The notes: generated by a model not told the origin, from the letters alone. Shown: positions 17,641 through 26,982, counted from the stretch's first letter. The stretch: DNA of 64,000 bases from Cyclobacteriaceae bacterium (GCA_028285685.1 JANQOR010000028.1:1-64000), one strand, 5' to 3'. Translations and numbers: made by a program.

Positions 17641-20538
17641 ATGAGAATCATCAACCTATCCATCATTCTTATAATTCTGGTTTTTTCCACACAAGCGCAA
17701 AGGAGAAAAAAGGCAGCGGCAGTCCCAGTGGCCACTTCGGCATCTGAAAGGTGGCAAGGTTATCAAACACGGTTGGAACTAGAAGAAAACTCACTAGTCA
17801 AGAATGTACCCTTCCGAAATGTAGGCCCAACGGTGATGAGTGGAAGAGTGGTAGATCTGGCGGTTGATCCTGCTAATTCCGCTCATTTTTATGTGGCTTA
17901 TGCCTCTGGTTCCCTATGGGAGACAAAAAACAATGGCACCTCATTTGAGCCTATTTTCGACAACCAGATCGTCATGACGATTGGAGACATCGCCGTCGAT
18001 TGGGAGAATGAGATTATCTACGTCGGCACTGGGGAAAATAATTCTAGTAGGTCATCCTACTCTGGTTATGGAATGTTTAAATCCAACAATAATGGGGAAT
18101 CATGGGAGCATTTGGGCCTTGAGGAGACCCACCATATTGGACGAATTATCCTGCATCCTGTGGATCCAAATACTTTCTGGGTGGCAGCACTTGGTCATTT
18201 GTATTCGGAAAATCCTGAAAGAGGTGTGTACAAGACCACCGATGGTGGCAAAACATGGGCTAAGAAACTATTTGTTAACAATAGAACAGGCATTGTCGAT
18301 CTGATCCTTCATCCAGATGAGCCCAATACCTTAATTGCTGCGGCCTGGGAAAAGGACCGAAAGGCGTGGAATTTTACGGAAGCGGGCGATGGAACTGCTA
18401 TTTACAGGTCAGAGGACGGTGGCGATACATGGAATGAAATTGATGATTCTTCCGGTTTTCCCGACACCGACGGAACCGGCAGGATAGGATTAGCATTTGC
18501 GCCATCTAATTCCAGTATTGTCTATGCGATACTTGACAATCAGGATAGAAGAGAGAAGGAAGAAGATGAGGATGAAGGACTAACCAAAGACCAGCTCAGA
18601 AGCATGAGCAAAGAGTCGTTTTTGGCACTGGACAACAAAGCGATCAATGCTTTTCTCGACAACAGCCGCTTTCCTAGGGAATACAATGCAGTAGATATCA
18701 AAAAAGAAGTCGAATCTGGTAAAGTTATCCCACAAGATCTGGTCACCTATGTAGAAGATGCAAACTCTCTACTTTTTGATACACCAGTAAAGGGTGGCGA
18801 AATGTATCGATCCGATGACGCAGGAAAGACATGGACAAAGACGCATGAGGATTACATCGAAAGTATGATTTTCTCCTATGGATACTATTTTGGGCAAGTT
18901 CAGGTCGATGGTCAAAATCCGGATGTCCTTTATACGATGGGGGTCCCGATTATACGATCAGAAGACGCGGGGAAGACTTGGAAATCGATTAATGAAAGCA
19001 ATGTCCACGTGGATCATCACTCCATTTGGATCAACCCAAATGATCCAAAGCATCTCATTCTGGGGAACGACGGAGGTGTGTATATAAGCTACGACACCGG
19101 AGCCACCTGGACCAATTGCAATTCGCCGTCGGTTGGGCAGTTCTACTCTGTAAATATTGATATGGCCGAGCCCTACAATGTCTACGGGGGGTTGCAGGAC
19201 AATGGTGTATGGAAAGGTCCAAGTAATTATGAATATTCGAGGGAATGGCTTGCAGAAGGAAGGTATCCCTACGAGCGCTTGATGGGCGGTGACGGTATGC
19301 AGGTAGTTGTCGATAGTAGGGACAATAGCACCGTCTACACAGGTTTTCAATTTGGGAATTACTATAGGATCAATTCAAAGACCAAGAAAAGAAGCAGGAT
19401 TACACCTAGGCATAAACTTGGTGATGCTCCTTTCCGCTGGAATTGGGAAGCACCAATTGCCTTGTCTCCGCACAATGAGGATATCGTCTATTTTGGAAGT
19501 AATCGATTCCATCGATCCATGAATCAGGGTAACGATTTCGAGACCCTATCAGGAGACCTAACAAATGGAGGAAAAAAAGGCGATGTGAGTTATGGAACGC
19601 TCACCACTATTTCCGAGTCAACCTTGCAGTTTGGGCTAATCTATGTAGGAAGTGATGATGGCTTGATGCATGTCTCAAAGAATGCCGGACAGGACTGGGA
19701 AAAAATATCGAATACACTGCCTCAGGATTTCTGGGTGAGTCAACTATCACCTTCTAATCATAAAGTTGAGCGAGTTTATGCATCGCTCAACGGATATCGT
19801 TGGGACAATTTTGAGGCAATGATCTATATGAGTAACAATTATGGTAAAACATGGACAAGAATTGGCACAGGGCTACCAAAGGAGCCAGTTAACGTGATAA
19901 AAGAGGATCCGGTGAACGAAAATGTCCTATACGTCGGAACTGACCATGGTGTATATGTTTCTTTGGATCGTGGACAAACCTTTCAGGCTTTTGCAAGCGG
20001 GCTGCCCAATACTCCTGTTCATGATTTGGTGATTCACCCAAGAGAAAACGATTTAGTAGTTGGAACGCATGGACGTGGAATATACATTGGGAATGTTTCA
20101 CTGGTTCAAAAACTAGATGCTCCGATTCTAGCTAAGAATCTTCATCTCTTCCCAACACAAGGGCTATTACATAGCTCTCGATGGGGCAGTAAAACCTGGG
20201 AATGGGGTGACTTGATCGAGCCAAAGACAACAGTTTCGTTATATTCAAGTACTTCCGGAAATGCTACCATTGAGGTGATATACAAGGACAACGTCGTAGT
20301 TTCATCTAGTGCAGCGATAACCAGGGGACTTAATTTCTCTGAGCTAAAATTGGAAACGGATGAGTCGTTTAGAGATTTGCTGGATGATGATCAACGAGAA
20401 GACTACGAAGCTGGAGAAAATGATGATTTCCATCTTGTGCCGGGAGATTACAAAATTCGTGTTTCAATGAATGAAACCAGCGAAGAAATTGATTTCAAAA
20501 TAAAAGCACCCAGAGAGAGACCAAAACGAAAAGAATAG
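17641..20538 (+). CDS. Exported BNR/sortilin-like repeat protein
   Basis: A 965-residue exported protein (signal peptide about 1-19, ending STQAQ). It contains many Asp-box (BNR) repeats of the form S-x-D-x-G-x-T-W, for example TTDGGKTWAKK, SEDGGDTWNE, SDDAGKTWTK, SEDAGKTWKS and SNNYGKTWTR. These repeats build a beta-propeller as in VPS10/sortilin and are often annotated 'glycosyl hydrolase', although no catalytic residues are evident. The highly charged insert near residues 300-360 is unusual. Function unknown; it stands alone in its transcription unit. Confidence 0.85.
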   Translation: MRIINLSIILIILVFSTQAQRRKKAAAVPVATSASERWQGYQTRLELEENSLVKNVPFRNVGPTVMSGRVVDLAVDPANSAHFYVAYASGSLWETKNNGTSFEPIFDNQIVMTIGDIAVDWENEIIYVGTGENNSSRSSYSGYGMFKSNNNGESWEHLGLEETHHIGRIILHPVDPNTFWVAALGHLYSENPERGVYKTTDGGKTWAKKLFVNNRTGIVDLILHPDEPNTLIAAAWEKDRKAWNFTEAGDGTAIYRSEDGGDTWNEIDDSSGFPDTDGTGRIGLAFAPSNSSIVYAILDNQDRREKEEDEDEGLTKDQLRSMSKESFLALDNKAINAFLDNSRFPREYNAVDIKKEVESGKVIPQDLVTYVEDANSLLFDTPVKGGEMYRSDDAGKTWTKTHEDYIESMIFSYGYYFGQVQVDGQNPDVLYTMGVPIIRSEDAGKTWKSINESNVHVDHHSIWINPNDPKHLILGNDGGVYISYDTGATWTNCNSPSVGQFYSVNIDMAEPYNVYGGLQDNGVWKGPSNYEYSREWLAEGRYPYERLMGGDGMQVVVDSRDNSTVYTGFQFGNYYRINSKTKKRSRITPRHKLGDAPFRWNWEAPIALSPHNEDIVYFGSNRFHRSMNQGNDFETLSGDLTNGGKKGDVSYGTLTTISESTLQFGLIYVGSDDGLMHVSKNAGQDWEKISNTLPQDFWVSQLSPSNHKVERVYASLNGYRWDNFEAMIYMSNNYGKTWTRIGTGLPKEPVNVIKEDPVNENVLYVGTDHGVYVSLDRGQTFQAFASGLPNTPVHDLVIHPRENDLVVGTHGRGIYIGNVSLVQKLDAPILAKNLHLFPTQGLLHSSRWGSKTWEWGDLIEPKTTVSLYSSTSGNATIEVIYKDNVVVSSSAAITRGLNFSELKLETDESFRDLLDDDQREDYEAGENDDFHLVPGDYKIRVSMNETSEEIDFKIKAPRERPKRKE

Positions 20539-20542
20539 TTTA

Positions 20543-20585
20543 TTGATAATTTATACGTATAAAAATATTATCTTTGTCGTATAAA
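20543..20585 (+). promoter_or_regulatory. Promoter and operator of the DUF6364/PIN operon
   Basis: TTG (20543-20545) and TATCTTTG (20569-20576) match the -33 and TAnnTTTG -7 elements with 23-bp spacing. Between them lies a perfect 14-bp palindrome, TTTATACGTATAAA (20550-20563). Its half-site CGTATAAA recurs 22 bp downstream at 20578-20585, after the -7 box. Operator sites flanking the -7 box are what an autorepressing ribbon-helix-helix antitoxin would use. The antitoxin ATG is at 20596. Binding is inferred. Confidence 0.72.
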
Positions 20586-20595
20586 TTGTTAGAAA

Positions 20596-20853
20596 ATGGA
20601 TGCGAAGGTTACTCTTAGTTTTGATGCGTCTGTAATTCAAAGCGCCAAGAAATTTGCTGAAAGTCAAAATATTAGCCTTTCCCGACTCACCGAATTTCTC
20701 TATCGACAGTTAGAATCGAAGCAGTATAAGTCGCTGGAAGAACTTCCGATTTCGGACTGGGTAAATATGGTGGCGGAAGGTCAAGCAGAATATAAAACCA
20801 GGAAAAGTTCGAAATCTCTCAAGGAGACCTTCTACGAAAGTCGAAAAGGGTGA
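20596..20853 (+). CDS. DUF6364 family antitoxin (ribbon-helix-helix)
   Basis: An 85-residue protein. The N-terminal strand DAKVTLSFDASVIQSAKKFAESQNISLSRLTEFLYRQL has the pattern of a ribbon-helix-helix DNA-binding domain as in DUF6364. The remaining tail, SLEELPISDWVNMVAEGQAEY, would wrap the toxin. Its TGA stop overlaps the GTG start of the PIN gene (GTGA), the coupling typical of toxin-antitoxin pairs. The palindromic promoter upstream supports autorepression. Confidence 0.85.
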   Translation: MDAKVTLSFDASVIQSAKKFAESQNISLSRLTEFLYRQLESKQYKSLEELPISDWVNMVAEGQAEYKTRKSSKSLKETFYESRKG

Positions 20854-21266
20854 AGGTATTCGTAGATGCAAACATTCTTGTTTCTGTTCTGAATAAAGAA
20901 TATCCGGTTTTTACCTATTCATCGAGAGTTCTGAGCCTAGCGGACGCAAATAAATTCGAGCTCTACACCTCTCCTTTATGTCTGGCAATTGCCTTCTACT
21001 TTTCTTCAAAAAAAAGTGGTGAAAAGAAGGCCAAAGGGAAAATTGCCTTTCTTGCGGATAGAATCTCGCTTATTTCCATCGATGTAAAAGCGGTCAAAAG
21101 GGCCATTGATGACCCCAGGGTAAATGATCTCGAAGATGGGTTTCAATACTACGCAGCCCTAGAGAAAGGATGCAAATGCATCATCACTGAAGACAGCAAT
21201 GATTTCTATTTCTCAGAAATAAGTGTTTTAGGATCAGAAGACTTTCTAAAGACGCATGTCTTTTAG
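20850..21266 (+). CDS. PIN domain ribonuclease toxin
   Basis: A 138-residue PIN protein, starting GTG within the antitoxin stop. The opening strand MKVFVDANILVSVLNKEY carries the first catalytic aspartates; acidic residues in VNDLEDGFQYYAA and IITEDSNDFYFSE complete the metal site. The central glutamate usual in VapC appears replaced (TSPLCLAIAFYF), which may be normal for this subgroup. It probably cleaves RNA when freed from the DUF6364 antitoxin. It converges with hslV with one base between stops. Confidence 0.87.
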   Translation: MKVFVDANILVSVLNKEYPVFTYSSRVLSLADANKFELYTSPLCLAIAFYFSSKKSGEKKAKGKIAFLADRISLISIDVKAVKRAIDDPRVNDLEDGFQYYAALEKGCKCIITEDSNDFYFSEISVLGSEDFLKTHVF

Positions 21267-21267
21267 A

Positions 21268-21807
21268 TCATCCAATCTCCTCTATGACGAGGTTATGGTT
21301 GGTGTAGATACAGATATCAGCAGCGATGGTCAAAGCTTCACGGACCATTTCCTCAGCCGATAATTTGCCGGCATGCTTTTTAAGCGCAAGAGCAGCAGAT
21401 CGTGCATACTCACTACCTGAACCTATCGCCGAGATATCGTTATCTGGCTCAAGCACATCACCAGTACCCGAAATAACTAAAATTTCCTCTTTATCAGCCA
21501 CTATCATCATGGCCTCCAATCTTCGAAGGTACCTGTCCGATCTCCAATCCTTCGCCAGCTCAACTGCTGACCTTTTCAGGTTTCCTGAGTATGAGCTAAG
21601 TTTTTCTTCAAACCGATCCAATAGTGTAAAGGCATCAGCAGTAGATCCGGCAAAGCCCGTTACGATCTTTCCATCCTGGAGCTTTCTGATTTTTTTCACA
21701 TTGGATTTTGCTACAGTGTTGCCCATCGTTGCCTGTCCATCAGCACCAATAGCGACCTTTCCATCGTGTTTTACGGCGAGGACGGTTGTAGATTTTATAT
21801 TAGTCAT
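21268..21807 (-). CDS. hslV: ATP-dependent protease peptidase subunit HslV
   Basis: A 179-residue proteasome-like threonine protease, partner of the HslU unfoldase in the cytoplasm. The block [22 protein letters not shown] and the C-terminal [14 protein letters not shown] are family signatures. Alignment to the enterobacterial enzyme places the mature nucleophile at Thr7 ([10 protein letters not shown]), implying a six-residue propeptide rather than simple removal of Met. hslU is not in this window. Its 5' neighbour on the same strand is pdhC, 67 nt upstream. Confidence 0.94.
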   Translation of the reverse strand: MTNIKSTTVLAVKHDGKVAIGADGQATMGNTVAKSNVKKIRKLQDGKIVTGFAGSTADAFTLLDRFEEKLSSYSGNLKRSAVELAKDWRSDRYLRRLEAMMIVADKEEILVISGTGDVLEPDNDISAIGSGSEYARSAALALKKHAGKLSAEEMVREALTIAADICIYTNHNLVIEEIG

Positions 21808-21874
21808 AGTCGATTTTCAGATTTATTGATCCGAGCATTAAACCACTAGTTTCGTAAACAAGTTCACGCAATCT

Positions 21875-23515
21875 TTAGATCAAAATTCTTACGGGATCTT
21901 CGAGAAGGTTTTTGAATGTTTTGAGGAATGATGATCCAACAGCCCCATCAACCGCTCTATGATCACAGGACATGGTCACTTTCATTACATTGCCCGGTTT
22001 CATTTCTCCGTCCTTTACAATAACTGTTTCCTTAATTCCACTCACTGCCAGGATACATGCGTCCGGTGGATTAATAATTGCTGTAAATTCCTCTATCCCG
22101 AACATTCCCAGATTTGAAATCGTGAATGTGTTACCAGAGAATTCCTCAGGCTGCAATTTCTTGTCTTTGGCCTTCTGAGCCAATTCCTTGATCTCAGCAG
22201 AGATATGTGATAACGATTTGTTGTCAGCAAAGCGAACGACCGGTACTATCAAGCCATCTGGAATGGCAACTGCAACACCCACGTGTATGTGGTGGTGCTT
22301 TACCATGTGATCAGCCATCCAGCTAACATTAACGTTTGGATGCTGTCTCAAAGCTGCTGCCGCAGCTTTTACTACCATATCATTAAACGAAATTTTAACT
22401 GGTGCCACTTCATTCATGGACTTTCTGGCTTCAATCGCCTTGTCCATGTTGATTTCCATCGTCAAATAGAAGTGTGGGGCAGTAAATTTGCTGTCGGACA
22501 ACCGCTTTGCAATGGCCTTTCTCATCTGCGACAGCTCCACTTTTTCAGATCGTTCTTCACCGACGACTGGTGGAATACTTATGGAAGGAGTCGATCCCTC
22601 GGAAACTACCGACGTTTGCGATGGTGTAAATTGTTCAACGTCTCTTTTTACAATTCTGCCGCCATCTCCAGTTCCAGTGACTTCAGAGAGGTTAATCCCC
22701 TTCTCAGCCGCAATCTTCTTAGCAAGTGGCGAAGCTTTTATTCGACCATTACTAGAGACCGATGAAGGTGTTGCGGACGGAACGGGTTGAGGCCTAGGAG
22801 CTACAATAGGCTGGGACTCTGACACTGTTTTTGGCTCAGCAGCTTTGGGTTCAATTACTTCTTGAGCCTTTTCCTCTTTAGGAGAGACAGCTTCAGCATC
22901 CAGAAGTGCTTGAAAATCTGCACCTTTTTCACCAATAATAGCGATAACACCATCCACAGCGACACCTGAACCTGCTTCTACAGCAGTAAATAGCAATACA
23001 CCATCTTCGTAAGCTTCCAATTCCATTGTAGCTTTGTCTGTTTCCACTTCAGCCAAAATATCTCCTGAAGCAACATCATCTCCTACTTTTTTCAGCCACG
23101 AGGAAATAACTCCTTCCTCCATTGTGTCACTCATTTTAGGCATCCTAATCACCGTAGCATTGATATTGCTAGTATCCACTATCTCGGCCTTTGGTAAAGG
23201 GTCATCTACAGCTATTTCTTCTTTAGGTTTTTCTTGCAAACTTGAATCTCCATTTAATAAATGCTGAAAATCTTCTCCTTTTTCCCCAATGATGGCAATG
23301 ATCCCATCTACAGGCACGACATCTTTTTCATTTACTCCGATATGAAGCAAAACCCCATCCTGATACGATTCCAGTTCCATGGTTGCCTTGTCAGTTTCCA
23401 CCTCGGCTAGCACATCTCCTGAACTAACTTCATCTCCTTCTTTTTTCAACCATGAAGCGATCACGCCTTCTTCCATAGTGTCGCTCATCTTAGGCATTCT
23501 AATTACTTCAGCCAT
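21875..23515 (-). CDS. pdhC: Pyruvate dehydrogenase E2, dihydrolipoamide acetyltransferase
   Basis: A 546-residue E2 enzyme transferring acetyl groups to CoA in the pyruvate dehydrogenase complex. Two tandem lipoyl domains (about 1-80 and 120-200) each contain the lipoylation motif ETDKATMELE. Proline/alanine-rich linkers flank an E3-binding domain (about 260-295, ASPLAKKIAAEKGINLSEV). The catalytic domain ends with SCDHRAVDGAVGSSFL, which holds the active-site His and Asp. E1 and E3 genes are not adjacent. A branched-chain E2 is less likely given the double lipoyl layout. Confidence 0.92.
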   Translation of the reverse strand: MAEVIRMPKMSDTMEEGVIASWLKKEGDEVSSGDVLAEVETDKATMELESYQDGVLLHIGVNEKDVVPVDGIIAIIGEKGEDFQHLLNGDSSLQEKPKEEIAVDDPLPKAEIVDTSNINATVIRMPKMSDTMEEGVISSWLKKVGDDVASGDILAEVETDKATMELEAYEDGVLLFTAVEAGSGVAVDGVIAIIGEKGADFQALLDAEAVSPKEEKAQEVIEPKAAEPKTVSESQPIVAPRPQPVPSATPSSVSSNGRIKASPLAKKIAAEKGINLSEVTGTGDGGRIVKRDVEQFTPSQTSVVSEGSTPSISIPPVVGEERSEKVELSQMRKAIAKRLSDSKFTAPHFYLTMEINMDKAIEARKSMNEVAPVKISFNDMVVKAAAAALRQHPNVNVSWMADHMVKHHHIHVGVAVAIPDGLIVPVVRFADNKSLSHISAEIKELAQKAKDKKLQPEEFSGNTFTISNLGMFGIEEFTAIINPPDACILAVSGIKETVIVKDGEMKPGNVMKVTMSCDHRAVDGAVGSSFLKTFKNLLEDPVRILI

Positions 23516-23625
23516 CTATTTTTATCTGTTTTAGGAAGGTCAAAATTAACCTATACGAATTATAAAATTCACATTCTCAATAAAAGCAAAAATGAGGATG
23601 CAAGATTAGTGTTAACTTGGCAGAA

Positions 23626-24309
23626 ATGTACGACAGGTATACATTAACGCTCAAAAACGATGAACTGGCCTTGACGCTTGGGGTTGAAGTTTCCGGCGAG
23701 TATGAACCTATGTATAATGCGGCGCCAACAAAAAAACTGCCGATAGTAACAAGTTCTCAAAATCAAAAACTTTCCTTCTTCTATTGGGGATTGATGGCCA
23801 ATTGGTCTAACAATAAGGCCATGAGCCCAAAACTTTTCAACTTACCGATTCAATCTATTCAGACCAAGGCCAACTACAAGAGAAAACTAACAACTCATCG
23901 GTGTCTAATACCAATTGATGGGTTTTACGTATGGAAGCAAGTGGCAAAAAAGAAACAGATACCTTACTATTTCTACTTTACGGATCGACGGGTATTCACA
24001 GTGGCCGGGCTTTGGGAGGAGAATGAAGACTCCGATGCTTCTTTTATCATGATCACTAAGCCAGCAAACCAAATTCTGTCGGATTTTTACGATTCAATGC
24101 CAGCCATACTGGATGCTTCAAAGTCCAGGAAATGGCTTGAGATGGATGAAATTGATGATCTTGAGGAACTGCTGTCTGATGAACAATCGACAGAGCTCAA
24201 TTCTTACACGGTTTCCCCAAAGATTAGGGATATTGATATGAATGATGTTTCACTAATAGATCAGGCGCCTGCCTCGGATCAGCATGGCAACTACACGCTT
24301 TTTACCTAA
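23626..24309 (+). CDS. SRAP/YedK-fold protein lacking catalytic residues
   Basis: A 227-residue protein with the fold pattern of SRAP (HMCES/YedK) proteins, which crosslink abasic sites through Cys2. Recognisable blocks are YNAAPTKKLP, FYWGLMANW, HRCLIPIDGFYVWK and SDFYDSMPAIL. Compared with YedK the key residues are replaced: Cys2 is Tyr2 (MYDRY instead of MCGRF), the active Glu105 is Val102, His160 is Tyr155, and Asn75/Arg77/Glu79 are Gln79/Lys81/Asn83. The frame is intact, so it looks like a pseudoenzyme rather than a pseudogene. ATG 23626 is preferred to an upstream TTG. Its stop overlaps the next start (TAATG). Confidence 0.8.
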   Translation: MYDRYTLTLKNDELALTLGVEVSGEYEPMYNAAPTKKLPIVTSSQNQKLSFFYWGLMANWSNNKAMSPKLFNLPIQSIQTKANYKRKLTTHRCLIPIDGFYVWKQVAKKKQIPYYFYFTDRRVFTVAGLWEENEDSDASFIMITKPANQILSDFYDSMPAILDASKSRKWLEMDEIDDLEELLSDEQSTELNSYTVSPKIRDIDMNDVSLIDQAPASDQHGNYTLFT

Positions 24310-25391
24310 TGAACAAGCTTAAAATCATCCTCTTAACCCTGGCAACTGCCTCTTGCTATATCGGGGAGGACTTACCTCCTGATCAGCAAATTTGGGGATA
24401 TGATCGGCCAAACAACGTCGGACTTTCTGAAGATCAGCTTCTATCCCTTGACTCACTGATCAAGTTCGAAGGTTTTGAGCGCATTACAGGTCTGATGGTG
24501 ATAAAGGACGAAAAAATGGTCTTTGAGAACTATTACGACAGTATGTCGCGGCATACAAATCTCGACCTTGGGGAGGCCACCATTAGCATAACCATAGCTG
24601 CGCTGGGTATTGCGATCGACCAAGGACTGGTCGAACTTGATGATCCAATTCACCAGTACCTTCCCTCTTATCAAGATGCTTTTGATCAAAATGTAAATAA
24701 AAGAGATATTACAATTCGTCACTTGCTCACCCACCGATCTGGAATAGCTTGGAATGAAAACCTTGTTGCCTTTTTTGGCAACCCTGACAATAATCTTAAT
24801 CAGATGTTTGCCTCCAGCGATTGGGTAGATTTCGTCCTGAATCAACCTATGGAAGCAAATCCAGGATTTCGGTACAATTTCAATTCAGGCACTGGAACCA
24901 TTCTTGCGCGAATTATTCAAAACGTTACGCAACAGCCCTTCGATGAGTTTCTAAATGAAAATGTCTTTCATCTTATGGATATCCAGACGTTCACTATAGG
25001 TCAAGATCCTTCTGGTAACTTCGATGGTGGAAGAGGTGCTACCATCTCCTTCCTGGACTGGGCTAAATTCGGCTATCTAATGCTAAAAAAAGGCATCTGG
25101 AATGACAGGAAAATCATAGATCCCAACTTTGTGGAAGAAGCAAGTTCAATACAAACTGAAGTCTCAAGATCATTCAACTTCGGATTCGGGTGGCGTTTGT
25201 TAGGGGAAAACTTTGATTTTCTACCTATCGACAGAGAAGATGTCTTCTATTCAGCTGGAGACATCGGTCAACATCAGTATGTGATTCCTTCTCAAAACAT
25301 GGTCATACAGATCAATGCCGAAAACTTCTTTTTTGGTTCTAATAATCCCTCACTAAACTTGTTCATTCAAATTACATTTGCTATTCAATAG
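24309..25391 (+). CDS. Serine hydrolase (beta-lactamase-like) lipoprotein with altered active site
   Basis: A 360-residue class C beta-lactamase/PBP-fold protein with a lipobox near Cys16 (LATASCYIG). Family blocks are clear: ALGIAIDQGLVELDDPIHQYLP, TIRHLLTHRSGIAWNE and SAGDIGQHQYVIPSQNMVI. The nucleophile motif SxxK is replaced by Glu89-Ala-Thr-Ile92, and the Tyr before Asn-Ser-Gly appears as Phe191, so hydrolase activity is doubtful. It overlaps the SRAP-like gene by one base and ends 4 nt before the ECF sigma gene. A ligand-binding role is possible but unproven. Confidence 0.8.
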   Translation: MNKLKIILLTLATASCYIGEDLPPDQQIWGYDRPNNVGLSEDQLLSLDSLIKFEGFERITGLMVIKDEKMVFENYYDSMSRHTNLDLGEATISITIAALGIAIDQGLVELDDPIHQYLPSYQDAFDQNVNKRDITIRHLLTHRSGIAWNENLVAFFGNPDNNLNQMFASSDWVDFVLNQPMEANPGFRYNFNSGTGTILARIIQNVTQQPFDEFLNENVFHLMDIQTFTIGQDPSGNFDGGRGATISFLDWAKFGYLMLKKGIWNDRKIIDPNFVEEASSIQTEVSRSFNFGFGWRLLGENFDFLPIDREDVFYSAGDIGQHQYVIPSQNMVIQINAENFFFGSNNPSLNLFIQITFAIQ

Positions 25392-25395
25392 CAAA

Positions 25396-25974
25396 ATGGA
25401 CCAGGATTCGGACTTACTCTTATTTAGTCAGGTCAAAAACAATGATCTTTCTTCCTATGAGCTTCTCTTTAAAAAATATTATAAGGAGTTGTACAGGTTT
25501 GCCTACTCCTATGTAAGAGATCAAACCATTTCGGAGGAGATGGCACAAGAAGTATTTCTATATATATGGGAGAAGCGACAGAAGATAGAAGTGCAGACCA
25601 CACTTAAGACATATCTATATTCAGCTATTAAAAACAAGTGCTTGAACTATATCAAACTGGAATTGCCAAAGCAGCAGGCAATGTCCGATGTGAGCGAAGC
25701 GTTGCTTAGCGTAACACATGATCGGATTGACGAGGGAGAGAATGAAAAACTAAAGGTGTACATACAAACTGCGGTGGATTCCTTGCCGACAAAGTGTAGG
25801 AAAATTTTTATCTTGAGCAGGAATGCAGGGTTGACCTACGAGGAGATCGCTGAAGAACTTGATCTTTCGAAGAAGACAGTCGAAAACCAGATGGGCATAG
25901 CCCTGAAAAAATTAAGAGAATCATTGGAACCTGTCTACAAGAAATATGTGAATGATGGTATGTTTAGAAACTAA
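25396..25974 (+). CDS. ECF sigma factor, FecI-like (Bacteroidota sigma-70 family)
   Basis: A 192-residue extracytoplasmic-function sigma factor. Region 2 spans about residues 15-85 (LLFKKYYKELYRFAYSYVRDQTISEEMAQEVFLYIWEKR). Region 4 follows at about 125-180, with the helix-turn-helix LTYEEIAEELDLSKKTVENQMGIALKKLRE. The ATG at 25396 is chosen; the frame stays open for six codons upstream. It sits between the serine-hydrolase-like gene (4 nt) and the FecR anti-sigma gene (55 nt), the standard order for TonB-linked transmembrane signalling. Confidence 0.93.
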   Translation: MDQDSDLLLFSQVKNNDLSSYELLFKKYYKELYRFAYSYVRDQTISEEMAQEVFLYIWEKRQKIEVQTTLKTYLYSAIKNKCLNYIKLELPKQQAMSDVSEALLSVTHDRIDEGENEKLKVYIQTAVDSLPTKCRKIFILSRNAGLTYEEIAEELDLSKKTVENQMGIALKKLRESLEPVYKKYVNDGMFRN

Positions 25975-26029
25975 TTTTTTTTCAAAAATTATTGGGGGTT
26001 TTTAAACTGCCACTTGACAGATTAACGAG

Positions 26030-26914
26030 ATGCCAAAGGAACTTGAGAGATATAACCATCTGAGATACGAAAATGGCGCATCCAACGGGAGTGAATTTAT
26101 AGATTTTCTGTATGAAAACACTGATTCGAAAGCTCCTGAAGTGGATGTAGATGCCGCCTGGAACTCGTTGCAGGGAAAAATTAACACACGAAAATCTGGA
26201 TCAAATTCATGGTTGCGAATTGCCGCAAGTGTCACAATTCTGATCGGGGTTTCCATTTTTATCTGGAATCTGGCCACTACACCTGATCAGGTAAATATTG
26301 CGTCGGCGGACGAAAAAATCAACGTGACTTTCCCTGATGGATCGAAAGGTGTTCTAAACACCAATTCATCTTTTTCTTTCCTGGAAAAGTTTGGGAATGA
26401 ACGTCTTGTTTCTTTTCAAGGCGAGGCTTACTTCGATATAAAAAAGAGTGAGAAGCCTTTCATCATTGAGACTGGGGATGTAAAGGTAAGGGTGTTAGGT
26501 ACTGCTTTTAATCTCACAACCTCAAAGGAGAATGTGGAGTTGATCGTTGAGCGTGGGCTGGTAGCCTTTGATAAAGATGGGGAGCAGACCAAGGTCAAAG
26601 CGGGACTAAAGGCTGTCTTCTCAAAAGCGGATGATAGTGTTGTGATAGTAGAAAACCCATCTTCAAATGTCGCCTCATGGATCGATGGCAAACTTGAATT
26701 TAACGATACTTCTTTTGATACAGTGATTCGAGATCTTGAATCACATTTTGAGGTCTCTTTTGAAATTAGCAATGAGAGTATCAACTCCTGTAAGATCACA
26801 GCTACTTTTAATAGAAGTTCTCTCCTAGAAGTAATGGAAACGCTTGAATCCATGCTTGGAATTGAAATGGAGGAGAAAGAAGGAGTGATTATCGTTTCTG
26901 GCCAGGGTTGTTAA
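26030..26914 (+). CDS. FecR family anti-sigma factor
   Basis: A 294-residue inner-membrane regulator. A cytoplasmic N-terminus of about 65 residues should bind the sigma factor, one transmembrane helix lies at about 63-84 (LRIAASVTILIGVSIFIW), and the FecR domain follows (TFPDGSKGVLNTNSSFSF, VRVLGTAFNLTT). The C-terminal DUF4974-type domain (about 220-290, LEFNDTSFDTVIRDLESHFEV) resembles the STN domain it should contact. It lies between the sigma gene and the TonB-dependent receptor, which is its expected signal source. Confidence 0.93.
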   Translation: MPKELERYNHLRYENGASNGSEFIDFLYENTDSKAPEVDVDAAWNSLQGKINTRKSGSNSWLRIAASVTILIGVSIFIWNLATTPDQVNIASADEKINVTFPDGSKGVLNTNSSFSFLEKFGNERLVSFQGEAYFDIKKSEKPFIIETGDVKVRVLGTAFNLTTSKENVELIVERGLVAFDKDGEQTKVKAGLKAVFSKADDSVVIVENPSSNVASWIDGKLEFNDTSFDTVIRDLESHFEVSFEISNESINSCKITATFNRSSLLEVMETLESMLGIEMEEKEGVIIVSGQGC

Positions 26915-26982
26915 AAGTCCTCCTAAAAAACCTCTTAAGGCCTTATTTCTTTAATTTTGCGCTTTGAATCCAGAAGCGCTAG

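Noticed and set aside
22283-22790. Long open frames opposite pdhC.
   Set aside because: They are antisense to the conserved E3-binding and catalytic regions of E2 and resemble no protein.
23617-23625. TTG start three codons upstream for the SRAP-like gene.
   Set aside because: ATG at 23626 matches the family N-terminus, where the residue after Met is the functional position.
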